From Rickettsiales bacterium (GTDB lineage Bacteria; Pseudomonadota; Alphaproteobacteria; Rickettsiales; UBA998): a DNA stretch of 64,000 nt. Numbering within the stretch: position 1 is the stretch's first letter; each line of letters opens with the position of its first letter. Shown here piece by piece: positions 35,819 through 44,631 of the stretch. The stretch spans positions 186,001 to 250,000 of the forward strand of contig JANQNR010000004.1 of NCBI GenBank assembly GCA_028279475.1, read 5' to 3'. Below the pieces are notes generated by a model, which searched no databases, was not told the origin of the DNA, and was given only the letters and a program-made list of their open reading frames with translations. The position numbers were made by a program, and so were the translations under genes.

Positions 35819-37086
35819 CCAGAGGAAGTAGAGCTATAATGCTCCAACGCCGCCTGCATGCGCTCCAGCCCTGCTTCCAACTCCTCTTCCGTAATGTTGA
35901 GTGGCGGCAATAAGCGCAGCACATTCGGCCCGGCGACCAGCACCAGCACCCCAAACGTGCGACAAACCTCCGAGAGCGCGCCGGCCTTGCCATGCAGATC
36001 CGGGATCAGTTCCGCTCCGATCATCAGTCCCTGCCCGCGAATCTCCGTAAACAGGCCAAGCGTATCGTTCATCGCTTGCAGTGCATCAAATGCCTGACGC
36101 GAACGGGCGGTGACATTGGCCATGATTGCCGGGCTATTGATCTTGTTCAGTGCCGCCAGCGCCACGGCACACATCACCGGGTTGCCGCCATAGGTCGAGC
36201 CATGCGAGCCCACTTGTAACGTATGCTCCACCCGCTCACCCAGCAGGGTGGCACCAATGGGCATACCGCAACCCAGTGCTTTTGCCAGACTCATGATGTC
36301 CGGGCGCAGTTCAGGCACATGCTGATAGGCGAACAACGTCCCGGTACGCCCCATTCCACACTGAATTTCATCCAGCATCAGCAACAGTCCGTGCTGATCG
36401 CACAGCGCCTGTACGCCACGCAGGAATTCCAGGGTTGCCGGGATGATGCCCCCCTCACCCTGCACCGGCTCCAGCATAATCGCCAGCGTCTTATCGGTAA
36501 TCAGGGCTTCCAACGCTGCCAGATCATTAAAGACCGGACAATAGACAAACCCGCCCGGCATCGGCTCAAACCCTTCATGATATTTGGGTTGCGCCGTGGC
36601 AGTTACCGTGGCGTAGGTACGCCCGTGGAACGAGCCGTTGAAAGTGATGATCTCCCGTGCTTCCGGCGGGCGTCCCTGATTCGCACCCCATTTGCGGGCG
36701 ATTTTAATGGCTGCCTCGTTCGCTTCCGCTCCAGAATTGCAGAAATAGGCGCGTTTGGCAAAGGGTGTGGCTTCGACCAGCGCCTTCGCCAGACGGATCG
36801 ACGGCTCGGTGAAGAAAATATTGCTGGTATGCCAGAGCTTGCGCCCCTGCGCTTCAAACGCCGCGACCAGATCCGGCTCCTGATGTCCAAGCGCACACAC
36901 GGCAATCCCGCCGCCCAGATCGACATAGTCATTGCCTTCACTGTCCCATACACGCGCGCCCTTCCCATGGTCGAGGATCATTTCACGCGGTTTATAATTT
37001 TCGGTCCAATAGGCGCGCCCGGTGGCGATCAGGTCTTTGGTAGGTTGCTGCTGTGGTGTCGTCAGGGGATAGTTTATCTGTGTCAT
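35815..37086 (-). CDS. argD: Acetylornithine aminotransferase
   Basis: About 423 residues. PLP-dependent class III aminotransferase of arginine synthesis (and possibly succinyl-DAP aminotransferase in lysine synthesis). Blocks present are GGGIAVCALGHQ, FCNSGAEANEAAIKIAR, GSFHGRTYATV, EPVQGEGGI, LDEIQCGMGRTG and SLAKALGCGMPIGA with the PLP lysine. Three possible starts lie within 27 bases; I use the one giving MTQINYPL, none having a strong ribosome site. nfi follows with an ATGA overlap. argH is at 53.7 kb. Confidence 0.93.
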   Translation of the reverse strand: MTQINYPLTTPQQQPTKDLIATGRAYWTENYKPREMILDHGKGARVWDSEGNDYVDLGGGIAVCALGHQEPDLVAAFEAQGRKLWHTSNIFFTEPSIRLAKALVEATPFAKRAYFCNSGAEANEAAIKIARKWGANQGRPPEAREIITFNGSFHGRTYATVTATAQPKYHEGFEPMPGGFVYCPVFNDLAALEALITDKTLAIMLEPVQGEGGIIPATLEFLRGVQALCDQHGLLLMLDEIQCGMGRTGTLFAYQHVPELRPDIMSLAKALGCGMPIGATLLGERVEHTLQVGSHGSTYGGNPVMCAVALAALNKINSPAIMANVTARSRQAFDALQAMNDTLGLFTEIRGQGLMIGAELIPDLHGKAGALSEVCRTFGVLVLVAGPNVLRLLPPLNITEEELEAGLERMQAALEHYSSTSSG

Positions 37087-37221
37087 AGTTAGAAATACTG
37101 TCATAAACAGCAAGTATTGTCACGATTTTATTAGTAATATGCATTGTGTCATAAAATTTTAATGAAGGTTGAGTAAGATAGAAAATATTAGAATTACCAT
37201 GGCAATAGCAAGGAGCATGTA

Positions 37222-37806
37222 ATGGGAGACAGTAAATTAGAGTTCGGCCGCAGTTACCCAAACAAGATAGATAAAACAGACATCATCCGTGTACCTGAAG
37301 GAGCATCAAGTGCAACCCTCACTCTGATTCATTCAAAGGATCAAGCCTGGGGTCATGAGTTAACTGGAGAAAGAATGGACTATCTGAAGGTTCAATTTAA
37401 TAATGGTGAAAGCACAACAGTACCTTTAAATGGGCTTAAAGACATATTGGTCACCAATGGAACGGTGAGACAGTCATTTTCTAAAGTCCAAGGTGAGATG
37501 ATACCTGGACCTGATGGCCGTAATTACGCTGAAACGAAAAGTGACTCGCGCTCCCTTGTGAATCTCATTAGCAGTAAACTGCATAATGGTATGGGAATAA
37601 ATACTGAGATTAAGGTTGATGATAGAAGAGCCAGCCTCACGACAGAACAGGAAATGGTGGCTTCTAACAATCTTGATGCTGCAATGGCAGCAGCAGGGGA
37701 CATTAACAATCTTCCAGCACCAACTGAAGTTGCAACCAATGCTCCACCTGGCTCCTCGCCAATCGCTCAAGAAGCCGGCAAGCAAGAGCTAGGTGGGATT
37801 GCATAA
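37222..37806 (+). CDS. Unknown soluble protein
   Basis: 194 residues without signal or membrane segment. The N-terminal half is probably beta-rich (SATLTLIHSKDQAWGHE, YLKVQFNNGESTTVPL), the C-terminal 50 residues are Ala/Pro/Asn-rich and disordered. AAGGAG precedes the ATG by seven bases and a good terminator follows, so it is a stand-alone transcription unit. No family recognised. Base composition is lower in G+C than the flanking argD gene, consistent with an accessory gene. Confidence 0.72.
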   Translation: MGDSKLEFGRSYPNKIDKTDIIRVPEGASSATLTLIHSKDQAWGHELTGERMDYLKVQFNNGESTTVPLNGLKDILVTNGTVRQSFSKVQGEMIPGPDGRNYAETKSDSRSLVNLISSKLHNGMGINTEIKVDDRRASLTTEQEMVASNNLDAAMAAAGDINNLPAPTEVATNAPPGSSPIAQEAGKQELGGIA

Positions 37807-37830
37807 TCTACTACCTGGAACAAACAGAGA

Positions 37831-37861
37831 ACAGCGCATTCAGCGAGTGCGCTGTTTTTTT
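37831..37861 (+). terminator. Rho-independent terminator
   Basis: ACAGCGCA (37831-37838) pairs with TGCGCTGT (37848-37855) around a nine-base loop and is followed by a T-run to 37861. It ends the unknown gene at 37222-37806. Confidence 0.85.
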
Positions 37862-37957
37862 AGATAGTAACTCAACCTATTACACAAAATTGTCATCTGA
37901 CAGTGCTTGCAGCCGTCTCCATCTTGCGGCATACTGGGAGTGAGGGTGTAAAGTGTA

Positions 37958-39070
37958 ATGAAAGGCAGTGCGGTAATTAGTAATAAAGGCAAGAAGAGCC
38001 AAGAAGGTTCTGCCACGCTGCGTGAACAACAAAAAACGCTCGAAGAGCGCGCCCAGGACATTGCCTATACCGTCAACCACGCCCTGCTCTGCTTCAGCAA
38101 CGATACGTGGATTAACACCATTGTTGCGGCACTCTCACAAAAATATCTCGGTAAGAAGCTGAATACCAGCCTGTGCATGCTGAGTCATCGTCATGATGAC
38201 GGCAAGCAGGTCTGCACTAATACCGATCCCGATCATGTTCGCGAGCACAAGGAAGCTAGGGAGGCTGTTCAAGAAACGGTCGGCAAATCAACCTCGTTTA
38301 GTTTTGGTTCAGGTTTTGATGGGATCGGCAGCACATCTACTGACACCTCTGATGCCGCTAAACCGAAAACACCCACTGTTAATATCGCTGACGCCATCTC
38401 ATGTGGCACAGGTTGTGACCATGACCATGACACCTTCCTAGGTGCCATGAAGCACTGGTTCGTTGCAGAAGCGCTGGGCGATCTAGGCGGTGTAGGACTC
38501 ACGATTGCCCTGCAACGCCATGCCCCGGATTTTATGGATTGGCTGAGTAAGGGAATGGAAAAAGTCGTCGGCCCACTTTATGCTCGCTCAACCCAAGCCG
38601 CTGCCAAAGACTGGGCCTATCGCACTGGCTTCGGCCTGACCTCTCCTGTTACACAACGCTATCAGGACGAACTCTACCAATACGAAGTGAAGCATTTAGG
38701 GCAAGCGGTAGTCTGGACAGTCACATCGGTAGGGATCAATCTGGTATCACAGAAAAAACTCACCGGCAATAATGCGACCGTCATGGAACTACTGCTACTC
38801 AAAAGCGCTGCTTCCGGCATTGTCTCCGGTTTGTTGATAGGTGGGCGCGCCTTTTTCCCGGAACAGTCCAGCGAATGGGACAAATGGAATAGCGACCATA
38901 TCATTACGCCGACGAGCAAGGTGATTGCATCCATGAGCGGCATGGATCAGCAACAGCTGGATGCAGCCTTAAAGCATAAGGATACACTTGGTTCAGAAGC
39001 ATGGATCAGTAAAGTCATGGCGGAAATGGATGATACGGGTGTACCAACCTGGAGACTGCCAGCACGATGA
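37958..39070 (+). CDS. Unknown protein with a Cys/His/Asp-rich motif, coupled to ppx
   Basis: 370 residues. N-terminal charged coiled region, a Cys/His-containing segment (SLCMLSHRHDDGKQVC, about 71-86), a Ser/Thr-rich linker, then CGTGCDHDHD (about 148-157), which looks like a metal site. The C-terminal half is helical with modest hydrophobic segments (AVVWTVTSVGINLV; AASGIVSGLLIGG) that could insert in a membrane. Its TGA overlaps the ATG of the ppx/gppA gene (ATGA), so the two are probably co-expressed. I do not recognise a family. Confidence 0.72.
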   Translation: MKGSAVISNKGKKSQEGSATLREQQKTLEERAQDIAYTVNHALLCFSNDTWINTIVAALSQKYLGKKLNTSLCMLSHRHDDGKQVCTNTDPDHVREHKEAREAVQETVGKSTSFSFGSGFDGIGSTSTDTSDAAKPKTPTVNIADAISCGTGCDHDHDTFLGAMKHWFVAEALGDLGGVGLTIALQRHAPDFMDWLSKGMEKVVGPLYARSTQAAAKDWAYRTGFGLTSPVTQRYQDELYQYEVKHLGQAVVWTVTSVGINLVSQKKLTGNNATVMELLLLKSAASGIVSGLLIGGRAFFPEQSSEWDKWNSDHIITPTSKVIASMSGMDQQQLDAALKHKDTLGSEAWISKVMAEMDDTGVPTWRLPAR

Positions 39071-40155
39071 AGCCACTTGCCCGTAAAGACGATGCCTACT
39101 ACGCCGCTCTTGATTTAGGCACCAATAATTGTCGGCTTCTTATCGCCCACCCATATTTCAGAAACACTCCCAATGGCCGTAGCCTGAGCGTTGTGGATAG
39201 CTATTCCCGGTTGGTACGGCTGGGAGAAGGCATCATCGCCAATGGCCATTTATCCCGTGCAGCGATGGAGCGTACCAAGGACTCACTGCGCCATTGTGCC
39301 CAGAAAATGGTGAAATATCCGGTGAGCCGCAGTCGTTTTGTCGCTACCGAAGCCTGCCGCCGCGCCGCCAATACCAATGAATTCATTCAGGATGTGCGCA
39401 AGGAAATTGGTATTGACCTGGAAGTCATTTCCAGTGAGGAGGAAGCACGGCTGGCATTGCTGGGTTGCTGCTCGCTGCTGGAACGTGGCGTCCACCGGGC
39501 ATTGGCCTTTGACATTGGTGGGGGCTCGACGGAAGTGATGTGGGTAGAAACGCCAGAAAGCTACCACACGGCGGAAGACCCGGTCTTCCCGTTTATTCCC
39601 CAAATTCAAGGCTGGCTTTCGGTGCCGCACGGAGTGATGAGTTTGTCGGAAGCCATGGGCGATGCCGCTTATGCCGAGCTGTATTTCGATGAGACGGTGG
39701 ATAAGTTAATGCAGTATCTCGTACCACTCTCCAAAACGCACGATATTACCCGCTGGCTCAACCTGGAAACCACACAATTGCTTTCTACGTCCGGTACGGT
39801 GACAACGCTGGCTGCCATCTATCTGGGGCTGAACCGCTATGATCGCGCTCGCGTCGATGGCGTGAAGCTCTCCGTAAAAGACCTACTGAAAAGCGTACAA
39901 ATGGTGCGCGCCATGCGCCCCTCCGAACGGTTCATGCATCCCTGCATCGGTCCGGATCGCTGTGACTTTATTCTGGCCGGATGCGCCATCTTTGAAGCCA
40001 TCGTCCGAACCTTCCCGTTCCACTTCATCACCATCGCCGATCGCGGTGTGCGCGAAGGGGTCATTATGGGGCTGATGATGGAAGATGCCAGCGGTATGCA
40101 TTCCGTTCCACCAACACCACCCTCGCCCTCGCGGCGTATGCCCGTTGACCACTAG
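39067..40155 (+). CDS. Ppx/GppA family exopolyphosphatase / pppGpp phosphohydrolase
   Basis: 362 residues. Sugar kinase/Hsp70-type fold with ALDLGTNNCRLLI (phosphate 1 loop), RFVATEACRRAANTNEF, EVISSEEEARLALLGC and AFDIGGGSTEVMWV (phosphate 2 loop). Length matches the short alphaproteobacterial form without the C-terminal HD domain. It removes phosphate from polyphosphate or pppGpp; which one cannot be told here. Start overlaps the upstream unknown gene; tyrS follows 24 bases later. Confidence 0.92.
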   Translation: MKPLARKDDAYYAALDLGTNNCRLLIAHPYFRNTPNGRSLSVVDSYSRLVRLGEGIIANGHLSRAAMERTKDSLRHCAQKMVKYPVSRSRFVATEACRRAANTNEFIQDVRKEIGIDLEVISSEEEARLALLGCCSLLERGVHRALAFDIGGGSTEVMWVETPESYHTAEDPVFPFIPQIQGWLSVPHGVMSLSEAMGDAAYAELYFDETVDKLMQYLVPLSKTHDITRWLNLETTQLLSTSGTVTTLAAIYLGLNRYDRARVDGVKLSVKDLLKSVQMVRAMRPSERFMHPCIGPDRCDFILAGCAIFEAIVRTFPFHFITIADRGVREGVIMGLMMEDASGMHSVPPTPPSPSRRMPVDH

Positions 40156-40179
40156 GTCTGCTTTGCGTATAACGCTGGC

Positions 40180-41574
40180 ATGGCATCATCAGATTTTTTA
40201 AAGGTTTTTACCGAACGCGGTTTTCAGCATCAATGTACGCATGTTGATGACTTGCAAAAACTGCTGAATGGCAGTGAGCAACCTGTGCCTGCCTATATTG
40301 GTTTTGACTGTACCGCACCCAGCCTGCATGTCGGTAGCCTGATCCAGATCATGGCACTGCGCCAGTATCAACAATGTGGACATAAGCCAATTGTGTTACT
40401 GGGTGGTGGCACGACCAAAGTCGGCGATCCTTCCGGCAAGGACGCCTCACGCCAGCTACTGGATGAAGCAACCATCGCTGCTAATAAGGAAGAACTCAAA
40501 AAGGTTTTTGCCCGATTCCTCACTTTTGAAGAAACCTATGACAAGACAACCAGCCATGCATTTCTGGTGGATAACAGCGAATGGTTGGATAACCTGAATT
40601 ACATTGAATTTTTGCGCGATGTGGGGCGCTATTTTTCCGTTAACCGCATGCTGACCATGGAAAGCGTGAAGCAACGGCTGGAACGCGAAAGCCATCTGAG
40701 TTTTCTGGAATTCAACTACATGATTCTGCAAGCCTATGATTTTGTTGAGCTGAATCGTCGCTATGGCTGCCGTCTCCAGATTGGTGGCTCCGACCAATGG
40801 GGCAATATTGTGATGGGGATTGATTTATACACAAAATTTAAAGCGTCAAAAAGCATGATGCTTAAAAAGGGGAGTGTTGGCGACACTAGCATCGAAAAAG
40901 AAAAGAAGAAATTTGTTCCAAGTAGAGATTGGGAGAAAAATCCATCAGAAGATTTGCCAGAAAATATCACTGCCTGTGCTGACCAGATTTTTGGCCTCAC
41001 CACCCCCCTCCTCACCACTGCCTCCGGTGCGAAGATGGGAAAAACGGCGGATGGAGCAATCTGGCTCAACCCGGAGATGCTCAGTGCGTATGAATATTGG
41101 CAGTTCTGGCGTAATTGCGACGATGCCGATGTCGGACGCTTCCTGAAACTCTTCACGGAATTACCGCTCGAAGCAATTGCTGAACTGGAAGCACTGCCCG
41201 GCGCTGAAATTAATGAAGCAAAAAAACGACTGGCTACTGAGGCAACCGCGCTACTGCATGGACGCGATGCGGCAACCCAAGCGGAGGAAACGGCACGGCG
41301 TACCTTTGAGGAAGGACAAGCGGCAGACACACTGCCCACCATCACCCTGAACGCCGACGATACGGGAGAGCCACTACCAGCATTCAAATTGTTTCACCTC
41401 GCCGGGCTGGTAGCGTCAGGCGGCGAAGCACGCCGACTGATTAAAGGCGGCGGCGCACGCATTGATGATGAAAAAGTGACGGATGAAAACCAACCAGTGA
41501 CCTTATCTGAGACTTCTACGCCGCTGAAGCTTTCTTCAGGTAAGAAAAAGCATGTCCTGGTTAAACGAGCCTGA
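40180..41574 (+). CDS. tyrS: Tyrosine--tRNA ligase with an internal insert
   Basis: 464 residues, about 45 longer than typical. Class I signatures are [15 protein letters not shown] (HIGH region), GGSDQWGN (about 201-208) and KMGKT (about 285) in place of KMSKS, the usual alphaproteobacterial form; a C-terminal S4 domain follows ([16 protein letters not shown]). Between GIDL and GLTTPLLTT the protein has about 55 residues where relatives have about 12. The extra segment is Lys/Glu-rich and its DNA (40828-40985) is clearly richer in A+T than its surroundings. The frame is open and all catalytic motifs remain. A terminator follows. Confidence 0.95.
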   Translation: MASSDFLKVFTERGFQHQCTHVDDLQKLLNGSEQPVPAYIGFDCTAPSLHVGSLIQIMALRQYQQCGHKPIVLLGGGTTKVGDPSGKDASRQLLDEATIAANKEELKKVFARFLTFEETYDKTTSHAFLVDNSEWLDNLNYIEFLRDVGRYFSVNRMLTMESVKQRLERESHLSFLEFNYMILQAYDFVELNRRYGCRLQIGGSDQWGNIVMGIDLYTKFKASKSMMLKKGSVGDTSIEKEKKKFVPSRDWEKNPSEDLPENITACADQIFGLTTPLLTTASGAKMGKTADGAIWLNPEMLSAYEYWQFWRNCDDADVGRFLKLFTELPLEAIAELEALPGAEINEAKKRLATEATALLHGRDAATQAEETARRTFEEGQAADTLPTITLNADDTGEPLPAFKLFHLAGLVASGGEARRLIKGGGARIDDEKVTDENQPVTLSETSTPLKLSSGKKKHVLVKRA

Positions 41575-41582
41575 AAAATGCT

Positions 41583-41616
41583 GAAGGAGCAACTCTATTG
41601 TGCTGCTCCTTCTTTT
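41583..41616 (+). terminator. Terminator after tyrS
   Basis: GAAGGAGCA (41583-41591) pairs perfectly with TGCTCCTTC (41604-41612) over a 12-base loop, followed by a short run TTTT. Confidence 0.7.
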
Positions 41617-41675
41617 CCCGGAATATAACCGGTCTGTCATAGGGCGCTTACGCGACCATACTTGCTATTTAAATG

Positions 41676-41861
41676 TTATGCCACCTGCTGGCGTACCTGC
41701 CGTAGCAAAGTCGCAATCTCGTCTTTAAGACGGAGATTGTGCTTCTTGAGATCATGCACCCGCAATTCATTATAATGCGGAGACTTCATCTCATGGTGGA
41801 TGGCGTGCTTTAAGCTATCGCGTTTCTGCTGTAAGCTTGAAATATGAGCTGTGGTACTCAA
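41676..41861 (-). CDS. YdcH-family (DUF465) small protein, second copy
   Basis: 61 residues from a TTG start. The family pattern is seen in SSLQQKRDSLKHAIHHEMKSP and LRVHDLKKHNLRLKDEIATL. The longer frame starting at 41915 adds 18 residues with no resemblance to the family, whereas a strong AAGGAGGG lies five to six bases before the TTG at 41861, so TTG is the likely start. It forms a predicted helical hairpin; role unknown. Divergent from rnd. Confidence 0.78.
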   Translation of the reverse strand: MSTTAHISSLQQKRDSLKHAIHHEMKSPHYNELRVHDLKKHNLRLKDEIATLLRQVRQQVA

Positions 41862-42032
41862 GGCACCCTCCTTATAGTTGATTATAGTTGTTGTTGTCTG
41901 GCCTGAACTCAGCATGTTATCCCTGCCTTACCCCCAAGCCGATTTTCACGCTAGCACAAAAAAACTCTAAATAAAACAAGTAAATATACAACAAGCGTTG
42001 CATTTTATCCACAAGCTGTTAAAACCTTGAGT

Positions 42033-43172
42033 ATGCCTTTACTTACAGACACAAATGAGGTCATTGAAGCCTGCCGAGTCCTTGCAAAATCGCCACAAAT
42101 TTTTGTCGATACCGAATTTCTGCGCGAGCGAACCTATTATCCCAAACTGTGTCTTATCCAGATTGCTGGAACAGAAGGTGATGCCATTGCCATTGACCCA
42201 CTGGTAGACGGCATATCACTCGAACCGGTCATGGAACTCCTGTATAATAAAGAGCAGTTGAAAGTTATGCATGCCGGACGCCAGGATATGGAAATACTGG
42301 TGAATCTGGTGGGTAAGGTACCCACTCCCTTATTTGATACACAGGTGGCTGCGATGGTACTGGGGATGGGAGATCAGCTGGGGTATGAAGGGTTGGTAGG
42401 ACGTCTCACTGGCCATAAAATCAACAAAGCACAGCAATATACTGATTGGTCACGTCGGCCTCTCAAGCCGGAGCAGCTTGAATATGCTTTGGACGATGTC
42501 CGTCATTTACGCGATTGCTATCTCTTATTACTTAAGGAGCTGGAAGCACAAAATCGTATGGCATGGTTTGAAGAAGAAATGCAACCTCTTGGTGCTGCTT
42601 CTCATTATATGATCGAGCCCTCAAATGCCTGGCTACGCATTCGCAAGAAAGGGCATCAGCCACATTACCTGGCACGAATGCAGGCGTTAGCTGAATGGCG
42701 TGAGAAAGAGGCCATGCGCCGTAATTTGCCGCGTGGACGTATTCTCTCCGATGATGCTCTGCAGGAGATTGCACTGACAAATCCACATAAACCCCAGCAT
42801 ATGCAGCGTGTGCGTGGCCTGCCCAAACGAGATGATATCGTGTTTCAATTACTAGACATCGTGAAAGCCGCTAATACCTTGCCGGAAGCAGAATGCCCAT
42901 CCTTGCCCAAGAAAATCAAACTGACAAAGTCGGAAGAACTGATAAAGGATGCACTGAAACTACTGCTTAAATGCAAAGCGGCGGAGCATAACGTATCTTC
43001 CGGTCTGCTCTGTTCACAGGACGCACTGGTGCAATTGATCCGTGGCAACGATTCACCGGCACTGCATGGCTGGCGTTATGAGATGTTCGGACGCGATGCA
43101 CAGGCATTACTAGCGGGAAAGCTGTCAGTCAGCATCCGCCAAGGTGTGCTGACGATAGGTATTTCGGATTAG
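42033..43172 (+). CDS. rnd: Ribonuclease D
   Basis: 379 residues. A DEDDy 3'-5' exoribonuclease that trims tRNA and other RNA 3' ends. DEDD motifs: FVDTEFLRERTYYPK, VMHAGRQDMEIL and YALDDVRHL with the tyrosine four before the Asp. A first HRDC domain (about 205-290, LAEWREKEAMRRNLPRGRIL) and a second, weaker one follow. The ATG at 42033 is preferred to a TTG two codons upstream. A shorter RNase D-like gene lies at 51255-51869. Confidence 0.94.
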   Translation: MPLLTDTNEVIEACRVLAKSPQIFVDTEFLRERTYYPKLCLIQIAGTEGDAIAIDPLVDGISLEPVMELLYNKEQLKVMHAGRQDMEILVNLVGKVPTPLFDTQVAAMVLGMGDQLGYEGLVGRLTGHKINKAQQYTDWSRRPLKPEQLEYALDDVRHLRDCYLLLLKELEAQNRMAWFEEEMQPLGAASHYMIEPSNAWLRIRKKGHQPHYLARMQALAEWREKEAMRRNLPRGRILSDDALQEIALTNPHKPQHMQRVRGLPKRDDIVFQLLDIVKAANTLPEAECPSLPKKIKLTKSEELIKDALKLLLKCKAAEHNVSSGLLCSQDALVQLIRGNDSPALHGWRYEMFGRDAQALLAGKLSVSIRQGVLTIGISD

Positions 43173-43229
43173 ACCTCGTCAAAAACATATGCGTCTTTTT
43201 GCTTTGCCTTATGCATATCCGGCGCTACG

Positions 43230-43901
43230 ATGCCGTGTATGAGCGATGCCCGTATAAAGCAACAACGCGCCATCCTAAAAGAAGCGCTTCCTATCGCCGC
43301 ATTTGATGGATGGAGCCAGGCGACACTGACCAAAGCTGCCGTTAAAGTTGGTATGCCGGCGATGGAAGCACGGCGATTATTCCCAGATGGTGTGCCAGAG
43401 GCGCTAATTTGTTATGCTGAATGGTTGCGCGAACAACTGATGGATGCGGTAAAGCAGACATCCTTGAAAGACATGCGCGTGCATGAGCGCATTCGTTGGC
43501 TGGTGCTGGCCTATTTTGCATTGATGGAACCGCATCGGGAGGCGGTGCGCCGTGCCGCTGCGATTGGTATCATGCCACAACACGCCACACGCTCAATCAG
43601 AACACTCTGGCAACTCTGTGACGTCATGTGGCGGCTGGCCGGGGATTCATCCACTGACTTCAATTACTATACCAAGCGTGGTCTACTAGCAAAGGTGATT
43701 GCCTCTTCATTTATCTGTTGGCTTAATGATACCTCTGTGGAACATACCGATACACAAGCGTTCCTGGATCGTCGCCTACAGGATGTACTGCGCACAGGTA
43801 AAGCTATTGGACAAACACGTCAACGCATTGTTGCGACAGTAGAAAGCGCCACAGACCAATTGTTAAATCGCAAACGCTACCGCGCTAAACGACGTTCGTA
43901 A
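43230..43901 (+). CDS. COQ9-family protein
   Basis: 223 residues. An N-terminal TetR-like helix-turn-helix-resembling region (ALPIAAFDGWSQATLTKAAVKVGM) is followed by the COQ9 C-terminal domain: DFNYYTKRGLLAKVIASSFICWLND and TQAFLDRRLQDVLRTGKA. COQ9 binds isoprenoid lipids and helps ubiquinone hydroxylation in mitochondria and alphaproteobacteria. A second in-frame ATG at 43239 (MSDARIK) is an equally good start. Other ubi genes are not in the window. Confidence 0.88.
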   Translation: MPCMSDARIKQQRAILKEALPIAAFDGWSQATLTKAAVKVGMPAMEARRLFPDGVPEALICYAEWLREQLMDAVKQTSLKDMRVHERIRWLVLAYFALMEPHREAVRRAAAIGIMPQHATRSIRTLWQLCDVMWRLAGDSSTDFNYYTKRGLLAKVIASSFICWLNDTSVEHTDTQAFLDRRLQDVLRTGKAIGQTRQRIVATVESATDQLLNRKRYRAKRRS

Positions 43902-43969
43902 AAAGAATATTTGCCAGAGACAAAAAAATCTGTAGGGTACGGCTTCAACTATTTCCTTAGGAGAAAAGC

Positions 43970-44572
43970 ATGAAATACATATACGGTATGGTTGCTGTCA
44001 TTCTGGGAGCGATGATTGCAAGCACGGCATCTGCTCAGGTCAACCAGGAAACAGCATATGATGAGCGCGACAATGTCGTGACCAATACATTTGGTAATTG
44101 CGTACGCACCAAGTGGGATTCTGAAGGCGATGTGTGCGCGCCTCCACCTCCACCAAAGCCAGTTGCTGCGCCTCCACCACCTCCGCCACCTGCTCCCAAG
44201 ATTTCTCGTGAGCATCGTACGATCTATTTTGATTTTAATAAGTCCAAGTTGAATGAGGAATCTGTGGCTAAACTAGACAATCTAGTTGCTCTGATTGGAC
44301 GTTCACCTGCTATCGTTGGTGCAGGTATCGCCGGTTATGCAGATCGTATTGGCTCTGACGATTACAATCTGGAACTGTCAAAGAAACGGGCAAAAACCGT
44401 GTATGAATATTTAAGTGAGCGTGTCACCATTAATACGCAAATTCTAGATATTCGTGCCTTTGGAGAGAATAACCCAAAGACCGATTGTTCCGAGAAGCTG
44501 AAACGTAGCGAGAAGATTGCCTGTCTGGCAAACGATCGCCGCGTAGAAGTGATCTTTGAATATAAGGAATAA
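43970..44572 (+). CDS. OmpA-family outer-membrane protein
   Basis: 200 residues. Signal peptide 1-22 (STASA-Q), a short N-terminal part, two polyproline runs (PPPPPKP and PPPPPPPAP, about 62-84) as a linker, and a C-terminal OmpA-like peptidoglycan-binding domain with YFDFNKSKLNEESVAKL, GYADRIGSDDYNLELSKKRA and NDRRVEVI. There is no beta-barrel, so it probably tethers outer membrane or periplasmic partners to peptidoglycan. Strong AGGAG before the start; a terminator follows. Confidence 0.92.
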   Translation: MKYIYGMVAVILGAMIASTASAQVNQETAYDERDNVVTNTFGNCVRTKWDSEGDVCAPPPPPKPVAAPPPPPPPAPKISREHRTIYFDFNKSKLNEESVAKLDNLVALIGRSPAIVGAGIAGYADRIGSDDYNLELSKKRAKTVYEYLSERVTINTQILDIRAFGENNPKTDCSEKLKRSEKIACLANDRRVEVIFEYKE

Positions 44573-44598
44573 TCGTCCTGAAATTATCTGAAAAAGCA

Positions 44599-44631
44599 AG
44601 CGTCGGCGTTATTAATGCCGGCGCTTTTTTT
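44599..44631 (+). terminator. Terminator after the OmpA-like gene
   Basis: AGCGTCGGC (44599-44607) and GCCGGCGCT (44617-44625) form a nine-pair stem with one G-T pair, followed by seven T. It overlaps by two bases the stop region of the convergent minus-strand gene. Confidence 0.85.

Noticed and set aside
36223-37092. 289-residue plus-strand frame opposite argD
   Set aside because: Shadow of the argD reading frame; composition is His/Arg/Gln-rich with no domain and argD is secure.
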